A stretch of 64,000 nucleotides of DNA from contig NZ_QFYS01000002.1 in assembly GCF_003254525.1 (NCBI RefSeq), positions 62,001 through 126,000 of the forward strand, read 5' to 3'. Below, in pieces: positions 47,332 to 55,343 of the stretch (position 1 is its first letter; each line of letters opens with the position of its first letter). The notes under the pieces are model-generated. The model was not told where the DNA came from and made no database searches. It was given only the letters and a program-made list of their open reading frames with translations. The translations under genes and the position numbers were made by a program. Source of the DNA: Phenylobacterium kunshanense (lineage in GTDB: Bacteria; Pseudomonadota; Alphaproteobacteria; Caulobacterales; Caulobacteraceae).

Positions 47332-47793
47332 ATGTCCCTTCCCGCCGAAATCTCCGCTGGCCGCGAACTGATCGTGGTCGAGATCGCAGGCCAGCGGTTC
47401 GCGATCGACATCATGTCGGTGCGCGAGATCCGTGGCTGGACGGCCTCCACCCGCCTGCCGCATGCGCCGGGCCACGTGCTGGGGATGATCAACCTTCGCG
47501 GCCAGGTGCTGCCGGTGATCGACTTCGGCGCCCGCCTCGGCCTCGCCGGCAGCGAGCCGAACGCTGCCTCCGTGGTCATCGTGGCCGAGATCGAGGACCG
47601 CCTCGTGGGCCTGCTGGTCGACGCGGTCTGCGACATCCTCACCCTCCAGGCCGGCATGCTGCAGGCGACCCCGGACGTGGGATCGGCCGAGGTGCGCACC
47701 TTTGTCCGCGGCGTGATCACGGTGGACGACTCCATCGTCACCCTGCTGGCGCTGGACGCGGTGATCCCCGAGGACGAGATCCTGGCCGCCTGA
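47332..47793 (+). CDS. cheW: CheW-domain protein
   Basis: CheW couples chemoreceptors to the CheA kinase. The 153-residue protein is a single CheW fold: LIVVEIAGQRFAIDIMSVRE, LPHAPGHVLGMINLRGQVLP, VIDFGARLGL, and the C-terminal GLLVDAVCDILTL. No cheA, receptor or other chemotaxis gene is nearby, so it is an orphan; it may serve a remote cluster. It has its own promoter region (47196-47331). Confidence 0.92.
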   Translation: MSLPAEISAGRELIVVEIAGQRFAIDIMSVREIRGWTASTRLPHAPGHVLGMINLRGQVLPVIDFGARLGLAGSEPNAASVVIVAEIEDRLVGLLVDAVCDILTLQAGMLQATPDVGSAEVRTFVRGVITVDDSIVTLLALDAVIPEDEILAA

Positions 47794-47886
47794 CGGGTTC
47801 AGGGTCGCTCGCCGCCCCCCGACACAATCGCGCAACAGGCGGGCGCTAGGCACACCGGAAATTCGAAAAGAATATCCGGGGGAAAC

Positions 47887-49380
47887 ATGCTCTTTCGCGC
47901 TCTGGCGGCCGGCGCTCTCGCGCTGTCGTTGGCCGTCCTGCCCGCCGCCGCCCAGGCGCCTGCGGACGCCTTCGCGTCCGACGTGACCCAGGTGGTCAAG
48001 GTCCGCGACGGCGCGCTCAGGGGAACCGTCAGGGACGCGGTGGCCTATCACCTCGGCGTCCCCTACGCCGCCCCGCCGGTCGGCGACCTCCGGTGGCGGC
48101 CGACGGCCGCGCCCGCGCCCTGGACCGGTGAGCGCGACGCCTCGAAGCCCGGCGCAAGCTGCCAGGCCAGCGAGGACTGCCTGTTCCTCAATGTCGTGCG
48201 ACCGGCCAACGCCAGGCCTGGCGCGAAGCTGCCGGTGATGGTCTGGATCCACGGCGGCGCCTACGTCATCGGGACCAGCATGGGCGCCTTCGGCGGCGAC
48301 ACCGAGGGGACGAACTTCGCGCGGCAGGGGATCGTCCACGTCAGCCTGAACTACCGCCTCGGCCGCGCCGGGTGGTTCGCCCATCCGGCGCTGACCAAGG
48401 AGGGGGCTACCGGCAACTACGGCATGATGGACCAGGTCGCGGCCCTGAAGTGGGTTCAGGCCAACATCGCCGCGTTTGGGGGCGACCCCAAGAACGTCAC
48501 CATCTACGGCGAGAGCGCCGGCGGCATCTCGGTGCTGTACCTGATGCTGTATCCGGAGGCGAAAGGCCTGTTCCACAAGGCGATCGGCCAGAGCGCCTTC
48601 GCCCGCCACAACCCCACGCCGCTCAAGACCGCCGAGGCGGCGGGATCCAAGGCCGCCGAGGCCGCGGGCGTCACGGGCGACGGCCCCGAGGCGGCTGCGG
48701 CGCTCCGGAAAATTCCCCTGTCGGCCATGCCCTATTCAGGCAGCTTCGTGGGTCGCGCCGGTCCGATCCTGGACGGGACCTGGATCGCCGGCGGCGTCGC
48801 CCAGGGCTTCGCGGCAGGGCGCCAGGCCAAGGTTCCGCTGATGATCGGCGGCAACTCCAACGAGGCGAGTCTCGTGCGGCCCCAGCCGGCGCAGCTCGAC
48901 GCCCTGCCCGAGGACCGCAAGGCCGCGGTGCTGAAGGTGTTCGATCCGCAAGAGACCGGTGACCGGGCCCGGGTCGTCAACGATCTCGTCACCGTCCAGA
49001 TGATCACCGAGCCCGACCGCAACGCGGCCCGGCTGCACACCCGGGCCGGCCAGCGGGCATATCTCTACTATTTCAGCCACGTCCCGGCGGCGCAGAAGGC
49101 GTCGCAACCCTATGGCGCCCGCCATACCGACGAGATCCGCTTCGTCTTCGGCGCCCCAGCCGCGAAGTTCGACGCCGCCGATAAGGCGCTGTCCGACGCC
49201 ATGACCACCTTCTGGGCCAACTTCGCGAAGACTGGAGCGCCGGGGGCAGCCGGCGGCGTGACCTGGCCGAGGTTCGACCTCGCCCGGGAACCGCAGGTCG
49301 AGTTCGCCGACGGTCAGGTCGCGGTGCGTGAGCAGTTCCTGAAGGACTGGCGCGACGTGGTCGAGACCGCGGCGCGGTAG
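47887..49380 (+). CDS. Secreted type-B carboxylesterase, second copy
   Basis: The 497-residue protein has a signal peptide (MLFRALAAGALALSLAVLPA) and the same fold as the 29655-31184 esterase. Matching blocks are YAAPPVGDLRWRPTAAP, EDCLFLNVVRP, VMVWIHGGAYVIGT, and the nucleophile elbow IYGESAGGISVLYLM. The sequences differ enough that this is an old paralogue rather than a recent duplicate. Ligand unknown. Confidence 0.92.
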   Translation: MLFRALAAGALALSLAVLPAAAQAPADAFASDVTQVVKVRDGALRGTVRDAVAYHLGVPYAAPPVGDLRWRPTAAPAPWTGERDASKPGASCQASEDCLFLNVVRPANARPGAKLPVMVWIHGGAYVIGTSMGAFGGDTEGTNFARQGIVHVSLNYRLGRAGWFAHPALTKEGATGNYGMMDQVAALKWVQANIAAFGGDPKNVTIYGESAGGISVLYLMLYPEAKGLFHKAIGQSAFARHNPTPLKTAEAAGSKAAEAAGVTGDGPEAAAALRKIPLSAMPYSGSFVGRAGPILDGTWIAGGVAQGFAAGRQAKVPLMIGGNSNEASLVRPQPAQLDALPEDRKAAVLKVFDPQETGDRARVVNDLVTVQMITEPDRNAARLHTRAGQRAYLYYFSHVPAAQKASQPYGARHTDEIRFVFGAPAAKFDAADKALSDAMTTFWANFAKTGAPGAAGGVTWPRFDLAREPQVEFADGQVAVREQFLKDWRDVVETAAR

Positions 49381-49388
49381 CTGGCCGC

Positions 49389-50204
49389 TCAGCACGCCGG
49401 CGTAGGGCTCACCCGGCGGATCGTCACCTGCTCGTTCACCGAAGCGCCCGGGGCTTCCTCGATGCGGCGCTGGGTCAGGGCGATCACCCGGCCGTCGCGC
49501 ACCGAGAGGGTGGCTTCGGTGGTGAAATCCTGCCGAATGCCGGTGTTGCGGCCGACGGCGGCGCGCACGATCCGCACCGTGCAGCCGGGCTTCAGTTCCT
49601 TGACATCCGACAGCGCCCGGCCCGGCGGCGTGCGACGATCGTCCGTCACCTCGGACATGCCCACCGGCACCGCGCCCTTGGGCTCCATGATCGCCAGCAG
49701 GCGCACGTCGCCCAGCACCATGTCCTGGGCCGCGTACATTGGCGCCTGACCGAAACGCTGGTGATACGTCAGCCGGATCGGGTCGTTCGCCGGCAGGGCC
49801 GCGTCCACCGCCTTGAGCACCCCGACCTTGAACGCCTCCCAGTTTGACAGGCCAACAAGGGCGCCATCGGCCCGGAGCTGGAAGTCCAGCGGGATACCGA
49901 TCAGCGCCTTGAGCGCCCTCTCCATGGCCGGACCCGAGGTGTCTGTCAGGCTCGCCTCGCGCAGGGTGTAGCGCAGCTTCAACCCGTCGCTCTCAACGCC
50001 AAGCACCTCCAGGTCGAACACCTGGGTGTTCGACTGGTGGGCCGAACCGTCGGCGTTGGTCTCGGCGTATTTCGACTCGCTGCGATAGCGATACAGGTCG
50101 CCGACTGCGTCGGGCCGCGTACGGACCTCCACGGCGGCCCGCATCTGCGCCGCCGCCGGCGAGGCGACGGCGACGAGAGCGAGCGCCAGGAGGCCGGATC
50201 GCAT
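49389..50204 (-). CDS. Secreted protein of unknown function
   Basis: The 271-residue protein has a signal peptide (MRSGLLALALVAVASPAAAQ) and then a soluble beta-rich domain with no motif I recognise. It contains YRYRSESKYAETNADGSAH and a C-terminal VTIRRVSPTPAC, with one terminal Cys. It is last in a minus-strand group with the acyl-CoA dehydrogenase and enoyl-CoA hydratase genes, one base after the hydratase, so co-transcription is likely, but no link to lipid metabolism is visible. Confidence 0.75.
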   Translation of the reverse strand: MRSGLLALALVAVASPAAAQMRAAVEVRTRPDAVGDLYRYRSESKYAETNADGSAHQSNTQVFDLEVLGVESDGLKLRYTLREASLTDTSGPAMERALKALIGIPLDFQLRADGALVGLSNWEAFKVGVLKAVDAALPANDPIRLTYHQRFGQAPMYAAQDMVLGDVRLLAIMEPKGAVPVGMSEVTDDRRTPPGRALSDVKELKPGCTVRIVRAAVGRNTGIRQDFTTEATLSVRDGRVIALTQRRIEEAPGASVNEQVTIRRVSPTPAC

Positions 50205-50205
50205 C

Positions 50206-50988
50206 CTATCTGCCCTGGAACGCGCCGGGCCGGCGCTCAGCCACCGACCGGACGCCCTCGGCGAAGTCCTCGGTGGCGCGCAGGATCGTCTGCTCCTCGT
50301 GCTCGATCTTGGTCTGGGCGCGCACGTCGGCCGCGAGCTGGGCCCGCAGGGTCTTGCGGGTCGAGACCACCGCCAGCGGGGCGTTTTCGGCGATCTCCTT
50401 CGCCAGCCGCAGGGCCGCGCCGCGCAGCTCCTCGGCCGGGACCAGTTCGTCCACGAGGCCCCAGGCCAGGCCTTCCTCCGCCTTGATGCGGCGGCCGGTG
50501 AGGAACATCAGGCTGGCGCGTTGCTGGCCCACGACGCGGGGAAGCGTGTGGGTCAGGCCGAAGCCGGGGTGGAACGCCAGCTTCACGAAGTTGGCCACGA
50601 ACCGGGCTTCGGGCGCCGCGACGCGGAAGTCGGCGACCATGGCCAGGCCCAGGCCCGCGCCCACGGCCGCGCCCTGCACCGCCGCGATGATCGGCTTCTG
50701 GATCGAGAACAGCCGCACCGCCTGGTCGTACAGATCGCCCACGCCGCCCATGCCCGACGCCACCTTGTCGGTGGGCGAGGAAAAGTCGGCGCCGCCCGAA
50801 AAGGTCCGGCCCTCGGACTGGATGACGATGGTCCGCACCGCGTTGGCCGCGTCGGCCGCCTCCATGGCCTCGGCCAGGTCGGCCATGAACTCCACCGAGA
50901 CGAAGTTGTGCGGCGGACGGTCCAGGGTGACCACGGCCACGTGTCCGTCCAGCGCGACCTTCACATGGTCGCCGTAAGCTTGCTTCAT
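50206..50988 (-). CDS. Enoyl-CoA hydratase/isomerase family protein
   Basis: The 260-residue crotonase-fold protein has VAVVTLDRPPHNFVSVEFMA, the oxyanion-hole loop EGRTFSGGADFSS, and the second loop KPIIAAVQGAAVGAGLGLAM. FHPGFGLTHTLPRVVG follows. Catalytic acids of classic hydratases are not obvious, so another crotonase-type reaction is possible. Start 50988 overlaps the upstream stop (ATGA). Confidence 0.9.
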   Translation of the reverse strand: MKQAYGDHVKVALDGHVAVVTLDRPPHNFVSVEFMADLAEAMEAADAANAVRTIVIQSEGRTFSGGADFSSPTDKVASGMGGVGDLYDQAVRLFSIQKPIIAAVQGAAVGAGLGLAMVADFRVAAPEARFVANFVKLAFHPGFGLTHTLPRVVGQQRASLMFLTGRRIKAEEGLAWGLVDELVPAEELRGAALRLAKEIAENAPLAVVSTRKTLRAQLAADVRAQTKIEHEEQTILRATEDFAEGVRSVAERRPGAFQGR

Positions 50989-52151
50989 CGTCTCGTCCCC
51001 AACAGGTTTCGGGCCACGACCCACTTATGGACCTCGGTCGGGCCATCGTAGATCCGCATCGTCCGCAGCTTCGCCTGCATGAGCTGCAGCGGTAGTTCCT
51101 TGGTCATACCCATGGCGCCGAAGGCCTGCATGGCCCGGTCCAGGGTCTCGTACGCCATCTCGGTGGCGAACCATTTGATCATGCTGATCTCGGAGCGCAC
51201 GTCACGCCCGTTGTCCAGCTTCCACGCGCAGTCGTAGGTCATCAGGCGCGCGGCGTGGATCTTGGTCGCCGCCTCGGCGACCCAGAACTGGATCGCCTGG
51301 CGCTCGCTCAGCGGCATCCCGAAGGTCTTCCGCTGCGGGGCGTACTCGATGACCATCTCCATGGCGCGCTGGGCCATGCCGATCGACCAGGCCGCCATCT
51401 GGATGCGCCGGGTGCCGAGGCGCGTCTGCATCGGCGCGAAGCCCTGGCCCTCCTGGCCGAGCAGCTTCCAGCCCTCGACCCGGCAGTCCTCCAGCGCCAC
51501 CTCATAGGTGTACTGCCCGCCCAGCATGGGGATGCGGCGCAGGACGTTGAAGCCGGGCGTGCCCTTGTCGACCAGGAAGGCGCTGATGCCGCCCCGGGCG
51601 CCCTTCTCGACGTCGGTTACCGCCATCAGGATCGTGAAGTCGGCGTCGGCCGCCCGGGTGATCCAGATTTTCCGGCCGTTGATGATCCAGTCGTCGCCGT
51701 CGCGTACGGCGCGGGTGGTCATGGCGGCCGGGTCGGAACCGGCGCCCGGCTCGGAAATGCCGATGGCCGACGTAGTCTTACCGGCGACGTAGGGCGCCAG
51801 GTACGCCACCCGCTGCCGCTCGTTCACTGTCTGCATCAGCATCCGCAGGTTCGGACTGTCGGGCGGCAGGGTGTAGGGCGTCACGCAACGCCCGATCTCC
51901 TCCTCCACCCCGACCATGGCCACCATGGGCAGGTCCGAGCCGCCCACGTCCTCGGGCGCGTCCAGGCCGAACAGGCCCAGCTCGTGCGCCTTGGCGTCCA
52001 GGCGCGCCTGCGTCTCGGCGTCAAGATAGAGACCCTTACCTTCGGCCTCGCGGGCCATCACCCCGGCTTCCAGCGGCATCAGTTCGTCGCGGACGAAGTT
52101 GGCCACCAGGTCGCGGAGCATCCGGTGCTCTTCGGCGAGCTCGAAGTCCAT
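50985..52151 (-). CDS. Acyl-CoA dehydrogenase
   Basis: The 388-residue flavoprotein should oxidise an acyl-CoA to the enoyl-CoA used by the next gene's product. N-terminal FELAEEHRMLRDLVANFVRD, middle IGISEPGAGSDPAAMTTRA and GDDWIINGRKIWITRA, and C-terminal AFGAMGMTKELPLQLMQAKL with RIYDGPTEVHKWVVARNLLG are all typical. Start 52151 follows GGGGAA. It is the first gene of the minus arm next to the IclR regulator. Confidence 0.94.
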   Translation of the reverse strand: MDFELAEEHRMLRDLVANFVRDELMPLEAGVMAREAEGKGLYLDAETQARLDAKAHELGLFGLDAPEDVGGSDLPMVAMVGVEEEIGRCVTPYTLPPDSPNLRMLMQTVNERQRVAYLAPYVAGKTTSAIGISEPGAGSDPAAMTTRAVRDGDDWIINGRKIWITRAADADFTILMAVTDVEKGARGGISAFLVDKGTPGFNVLRRIPMLGGQYTYEVALEDCRVEGWKLLGQEGQGFAPMQTRLGTRRIQMAAWSIGMAQRAMEMVIEYAPQRKTFGMPLSERQAIQFWVAEAATKIHAARLMTYDCAWKLDNGRDVRSEISMIKWFATEMAYETLDRAMQAFGAMGMTKELPLQLMQAKLRTMRIYDGPTEVHKWVVARNLLGTRR

Positions 52152-52229
52152 GGCGTTTCCCCGTGTCGTTGCGGCCATTGAACAGGCCCGCGCGAACGGA
52201 TACTAGGCCTTGCGGAAATCGCCCATATA

Positions 52230-52265
52230 TGGATCGTATTTCCACATATGTGGATGATTTCTCCA
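52230..52265. promoter_or_regulatory. Paired IclR-type operators, TGGA-N7-TCCA twice
   Basis: TGGATCGTATTTCCA (52230-52244) and TGGATGATTTCTCCA (52251-52265) are two inverted repeats with half-sites TGGA/TCCA, 21 bases centre to centre (two helical turns). Between them, TCCACATATGTGGA (52241-52254) is a perfect palindrome. IclR-family operators of the form TGGAAATNATTTCCA are known in E. coli. The location between the divergent arms suits autoregulation and control of the acyl-CoA genes. Confidence 0.7.
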
Positions 52266-52288
52266 CGGACAGAGCTGGCGAGGGTATT

Positions 52289-53029
52289 TTGGCCGAGGAC
52301 GCGGTCAAATCGGCGAAGCGGGCGCTGGAGATCCTGGAGCTGTTCAGCCGCCATCGCCGGCCGCTGGCCCTCAAGGAGGTGCTGGAGGAGCTCGGCTATC
52401 CCACCTCCAGCGGCTCGGCGCTGATGAAGTCTCTCGTGGCCCTCGGGTACCTCGACTACGACCGCGAACGACGCACCTATTTTCCGACCATGCGGATCGC
52501 CGCCCTGGGCGCCTGGGTTCCCACGGCGCTGTTCGGCGACGGCCCGCTACTGCCGGCGCTCGAGGACCTGCACCGGCGCCTCGACGAGACCGTGGTCCTG
52601 GCGGTGCAGAGCGACCTGCACGCCCAGTACGTGCACCTGATCCACTCCGCCGACGCACTGCAGTTCCGAGCCCCGCCCGGCACCCGACGCCCGCTGGCCC
52701 GCTCCGGACTCGGCCTGGTCCTACTTTCCGGTAAGACCGACGCGGAGATCGAGCGGCTGCGCCGGCGCATCAACGCTTCGGGCGACGGCGCCACCCAGAC
52801 TCGCGAGGAACTGATGGCGCGGGTCAACGAAGTGCGCGCTCGCGGCTATGCCTTCTCCAGGAACAGTATCTCGCCCGGGCTCGGCATCATCGGCGCGGCC
52901 CTGCCCAAGGGGCCGTTCGGCCGCATGTTCGCGGTGGGAGTAGCCGGTCGGGTGGAACGGCTGGAAGCCAAGAAGGACATCATCGTGGAAGAGCTGCAGG
53001 CCATGATCCTGCGGCTCGAGCACGCGTAA
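52289..53029 (+). CDS. IclR-family transcriptional regulator
   Basis: The 246-residue protein has an N-terminal winged helix (SAKRALEILELFSRH, LALKEVLEELGYPTSSGSAL) and a C-terminal IclR ligand domain (DETVVLAVQSDLHAQYVHLI, RPLARSGLGLVLLSG). An in-frame ATG at 52229 would add 20 residues, but those codons contain the operators and only 9 of 20 end in G/C, against 15 of 16 from TTG 52289 on. TTG 52289 also has GGCGAGG ahead. I prefer TTG. The CoA-transferase gene follows after 18 bases. Confidence 0.88.
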   Translation: MAEDAVKSAKRALEILELFSRHRRPLALKEVLEELGYPTSSGSALMKSLVALGYLDYDRERRTYFPTMRIAALGAWVPTALFGDGPLLPALEDLHRRLDETVVLAVQSDLHAQYVHLIHSADALQFRAPPGTRRPLARSGLGLVLLSGKTDAEIERLRRRINASGDGATQTREELMARVNEVRARGYAFSRNSISPGLGIIGAALPKGPFGRMFAVGVAGRVERLEAKKDIIVEELQAMILRLEHA

Positions 53030-53047
53030 CCAAGAGGGGAGAGACCG

Positions 53048-54277
53048 ATGGGCGCCAAGACCCACGCCAGCCAGACCCTGGCCGACAAGCCGACCGGACC
53101 GCTGAGCGGCGTCCGCATTCTGGACCTGACCAGCGTGGTCAACGGGGCCTATGGCGTCCAGATCCTGGCCGACCAGGGCGCCGACGTGATCAAGGTCGAG
53201 GACCCCGGCTCGGGCCGAGGCGAGGGCGGCGACATCATGCGCTGGGCCGGCCACCTGCCCGAGGGCGCGCCGAAGGGCATGGGCCCCATCTTCCTGACCA
53301 TCAACCGCAACAAGCGTTCGATCGTCCTCGACATGAAACAGGAGAGCGCCAAGCGCGCCCTGCGCCGGCTCATCAAGTCGTGCGACGTGATCGCCAGCTC
53401 GATCCGCTACGACGGCATGAAGCGCCTGGGCCTCTCCTACGAGGACGTCGCCGCCATCAAGCCGGACATCATCTTCGTCCACGCCGCCGGCTACGGCTCG
53501 GATGGGCCCTATGCGGGCGAGCCGGCCTACGACGACCTGATCCAGTCCGCCTCGGGCATGGCCGACATCCTGCCGCGCACCGACGGCAACCCGGTTCCCC
53601 GCATCCTGCCGACCCTGGTGGCCGACAAGGTCTCGGGCCTCTTCTTCTCCCAGGCGGTCACCGCCGCCCTCTTGCACAAGGCGCGCACCGGCGAGGGCCA
53701 GTTCGTCGAGGTGCCGATGTTCGAGTGCGTGACGAGCTTCCTGCTGGTCGAGCACCTCTACGACCACACCTTCGCCCCGCCGACCGGCCAGTGGGGCTAC
53801 CAGCGGGTGATCAACCCCAACCGCAAGCCGTTCGCCACCAAGGACGGCTACATCGGCCTCCTGCCCTACACCGACAGACAGTGGGACCAGTTCTTCGACG
53901 CCGCGGGGTACGGCGAGCAGGTGAAGAACGATCCGCGCTTCGCCGACTATTCCACCCGCGCCAAGCACACCAAGGAGCTCTACGGCCTGATCGAGCAGGC
54001 CGCCGCCACCAAGACGACCCAGGAGTGGCTGGATATCCTCAAGCCCCTGTCCATCCCGGTGGTGAAGACCAACGGCCTCGCCGACCTGGACGAGGACCCG
54101 CACCTGAAGGCCGTCGGCTTCTTCGAGACCTACGAGCACCCCGAGGTCGGGACCTACCGGCTGATGAAGCCGCCGGTGAAGTTCTCGAAATCCCCCGCCA
54201 ATATCCGCCGCCACCCGCCGAAGCTGGGCGAGCACACCGACGAGATCCTGGCCGAGTTCGGCGCCCACGAGGACTGA
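53048..54277 (+). CDS. Class III CoA-transferase (CaiB/BaiF family)
   Basis: The 409-residue protein has GVRILDLTSVVNGAYGVQIL, QGADVIKVEDPGSG, FLTINRNKRSIVLDMKQ, YAGEPAYDDLIQSASGMADI with the catalytic-type Asp, and EVPMFECVTSFLLVEHLYD. It should move CoA between carboxylic acids. Placed with the IclR regulator opposite the dehydrogenase and hydratase, it probably activates the substrate they then degrade. RBS AGGGGAGAG precedes ATG. Confidence 0.94.
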   Translation: MGAKTHASQTLADKPTGPLSGVRILDLTSVVNGAYGVQILADQGADVIKVEDPGSGRGEGGDIMRWAGHLPEGAPKGMGPIFLTINRNKRSIVLDMKQESAKRALRRLIKSCDVIASSIRYDGMKRLGLSYEDVAAIKPDIIFVHAAGYGSDGPYAGEPAYDDLIQSASGMADILPRTDGNPVPRILPTLVADKVSGLFFSQAVTAALLHKARTGEGQFVEVPMFECVTSFLLVEHLYDHTFAPPTGQWGYQRVINPNRKPFATKDGYIGLLPYTDRQWDQFFDAAGYGEQVKNDPRFADYSTRAKHTKELYGLIEQAAATKTTQEWLDILKPLSIPVVKTNGLADLDEDPHLKAVGFFETYEHPEVGTYRLMKPPVKFSKSPANIRRHPPKLGEHTDEILAEFGAHED

Positions 54278-54349
54278 GCCGATGCGCCTTGACGGGATCA
54301 CCTCCGAAAGGCTCCATCACCAGACGCCATTGTGGAGGACACGCGCGCC

Positions 54350-54601
54350 ATGATGTTCGTCCGGGGCATCTGGTTGGTCCTCACGCTTGGCGCATTCGCA
54401 GGCTTCATCTGGTCGCTTGGCCGCCTGCAGACCGTCCGCTTGGCCTTGCTTCATGAGGCGAAGCTCTACGGGACGGTCCGCGAAGGGGCGGCGAGCGGGG
54501 CGCAGACGCAGCGCAAGGCCGGCTGGCGCGCTGGCGTACTGGCCCTCTGTTGCTTTGCGGCCCTGGGTGGGCTGATCGGGCTGTCCCACCTCATCTTCTA
54601 G
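54350..54601 (+). CDS. Small membrane protein, 83 aa
   Basis: Two membrane helices (GIWLVLTLGAFAGFIWSLG and AGVLALCCFAALGGLIGLS) enclose a short polar, basic loop. No family is recognised. It follows GGAGG at about 10 bases. The next gene begins at the last base of its stop (TAGTG), so they may be coupled. Confidence 0.65.
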   Translation: MMFVRGIWLVLTLGAFAGFIWSLGRLQTVRLALLHEAKLYGTVREGAASGAQTQRKAGWRAGVLALCCFAALGGLIGLSHLIF

Positions 54602-55179
54602 TGGCGTTCGGCAAGGCAGAAACAAAGTTGCGGGTCGCGGTGGTCGGGACGTCCGGGTCGGGCAAGACCACCTTCGCCGGCGCGCTGGCGAAGGCGATGG
54701 GCGTGCGCCACATCGACCTCGACGCCGTCACCTGGCAGCCGGGCTGGATCGCGCTGCACGAGACCGACCCGCCGGAGTTCCTGCGACGGGCCGCGGCGCT
54801 GATGGGGGAGGACGCCTGGGTGAGCTGCGGCAACTACGTCACCTCCCGTCCGCCGCTGCTGGCGCGGGTCACCGACCTCGTCTGGCTGGACTATCCGCGG
54901 AGCCTCGTCATGTGGAGGGTGATCCGCCGCTCGTTCGGGCGGGCGGTCAGCGGGCGGGAGCTCTGGCCCGGCACCGGCAACCGCGAGGACTTCCGCCGCT
55001 GGCTCGACAAGGGGCACCCGATCCGCTGGGCCTGGGACACCTACCGGCGCCGGAAAATACAGTACGAAGGCCTGTTTGCTGATCCGGCCCTCGGCCACCT
55101 CCGGAAGCACCGGGTGACCCACCCCCGCCAGGCCGAGGCGCTGATGGCCGCGCTCTCGCGCCGCGCGGCGATTCCTTGA
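54601..55179 (+). CDS. P-loop NTPase/kinase-like protein (FlaR/adenylate-kinase type)
   Basis: The 192-residue protein has the Walker A motif VAVVGTSGSGKTTFAGALAK, HIDLDAVTWQPGW, and later YPRSLVMWRVIRRSFGR and HPIRWAWDTYRRRK. This matches small kinases annotated as DNA-topology-modulation or adenylate-kinase-like proteins; the substrate is unknown. GTG 54601 gives a one-base overlap with the upstream stop; an in-frame ATG at 54550 lies inside the membrane-protein gene. Confidence 0.82.
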   Translation: MAFGKAETKLRVAVVGTSGSGKTTFAGALAKAMGVRHIDLDAVTWQPGWIALHETDPPEFLRRAAALMGEDAWVSCGNYVTSRPPLLARVTDLVWLDYPRSLVMWRVIRRSFGRAVSGRELWPGTGNREDFRRWLDKGHPIRWAWDTYRRRKIQYEGLFADPALGHLRKHRVTHPRQAEALMAALSRRAAIP

Positions 55180-55204
55180 CCTGAGTTCTCCACAGGGGCA
55201 TAAG
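55176..55204 (+). promoter_or_regulatory. Candidate sigma70-type promoter for ffh
   Basis: TTGACC and CATAAG are separated by exactly 17 bases and overlap the stop of the upstream gene. ffh begins about 140 bases further on. The -35 matches consensus well, the -10 moderately. Confidence 0.45.
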
Positions 55205-55285
55205 CGCGCCCTTCCGGCGCCAACCTTGGTCAGCGCCCTCCACCGCCACGACCCCCATATGTTTATGGGACGAGGGCGGCGAGGC

Positions 55286-55313
55286 CCCCCGTCGACGTGA
55301 TCGTCCACGGGGG
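55286..55313 (+). promoter_or_regulatory. Leader hairpin upstream of ffh
   Basis: A 12-bp stem with one mismatch (CCCCCGTCGACG / CGTCCACGGGGG) and a 4-base loop lies 30 bases before the ffh start, within its probable 5' UTR. It does not look like SRP RNA, and no GGAAG-type loop is present. Role unknown. Confidence 0.45.
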
Positions 55314-55343
55314 TCGACTGCGTTTGGGGCTATAGAGGTTTCG

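Noticed and set aside
55180-55343. 4.5S (SRP) RNA gene upstream of ffh
   Set aside because: The conserved GGAAG-type apical loop and flanking helix are absent; only a simple hairpin is present.
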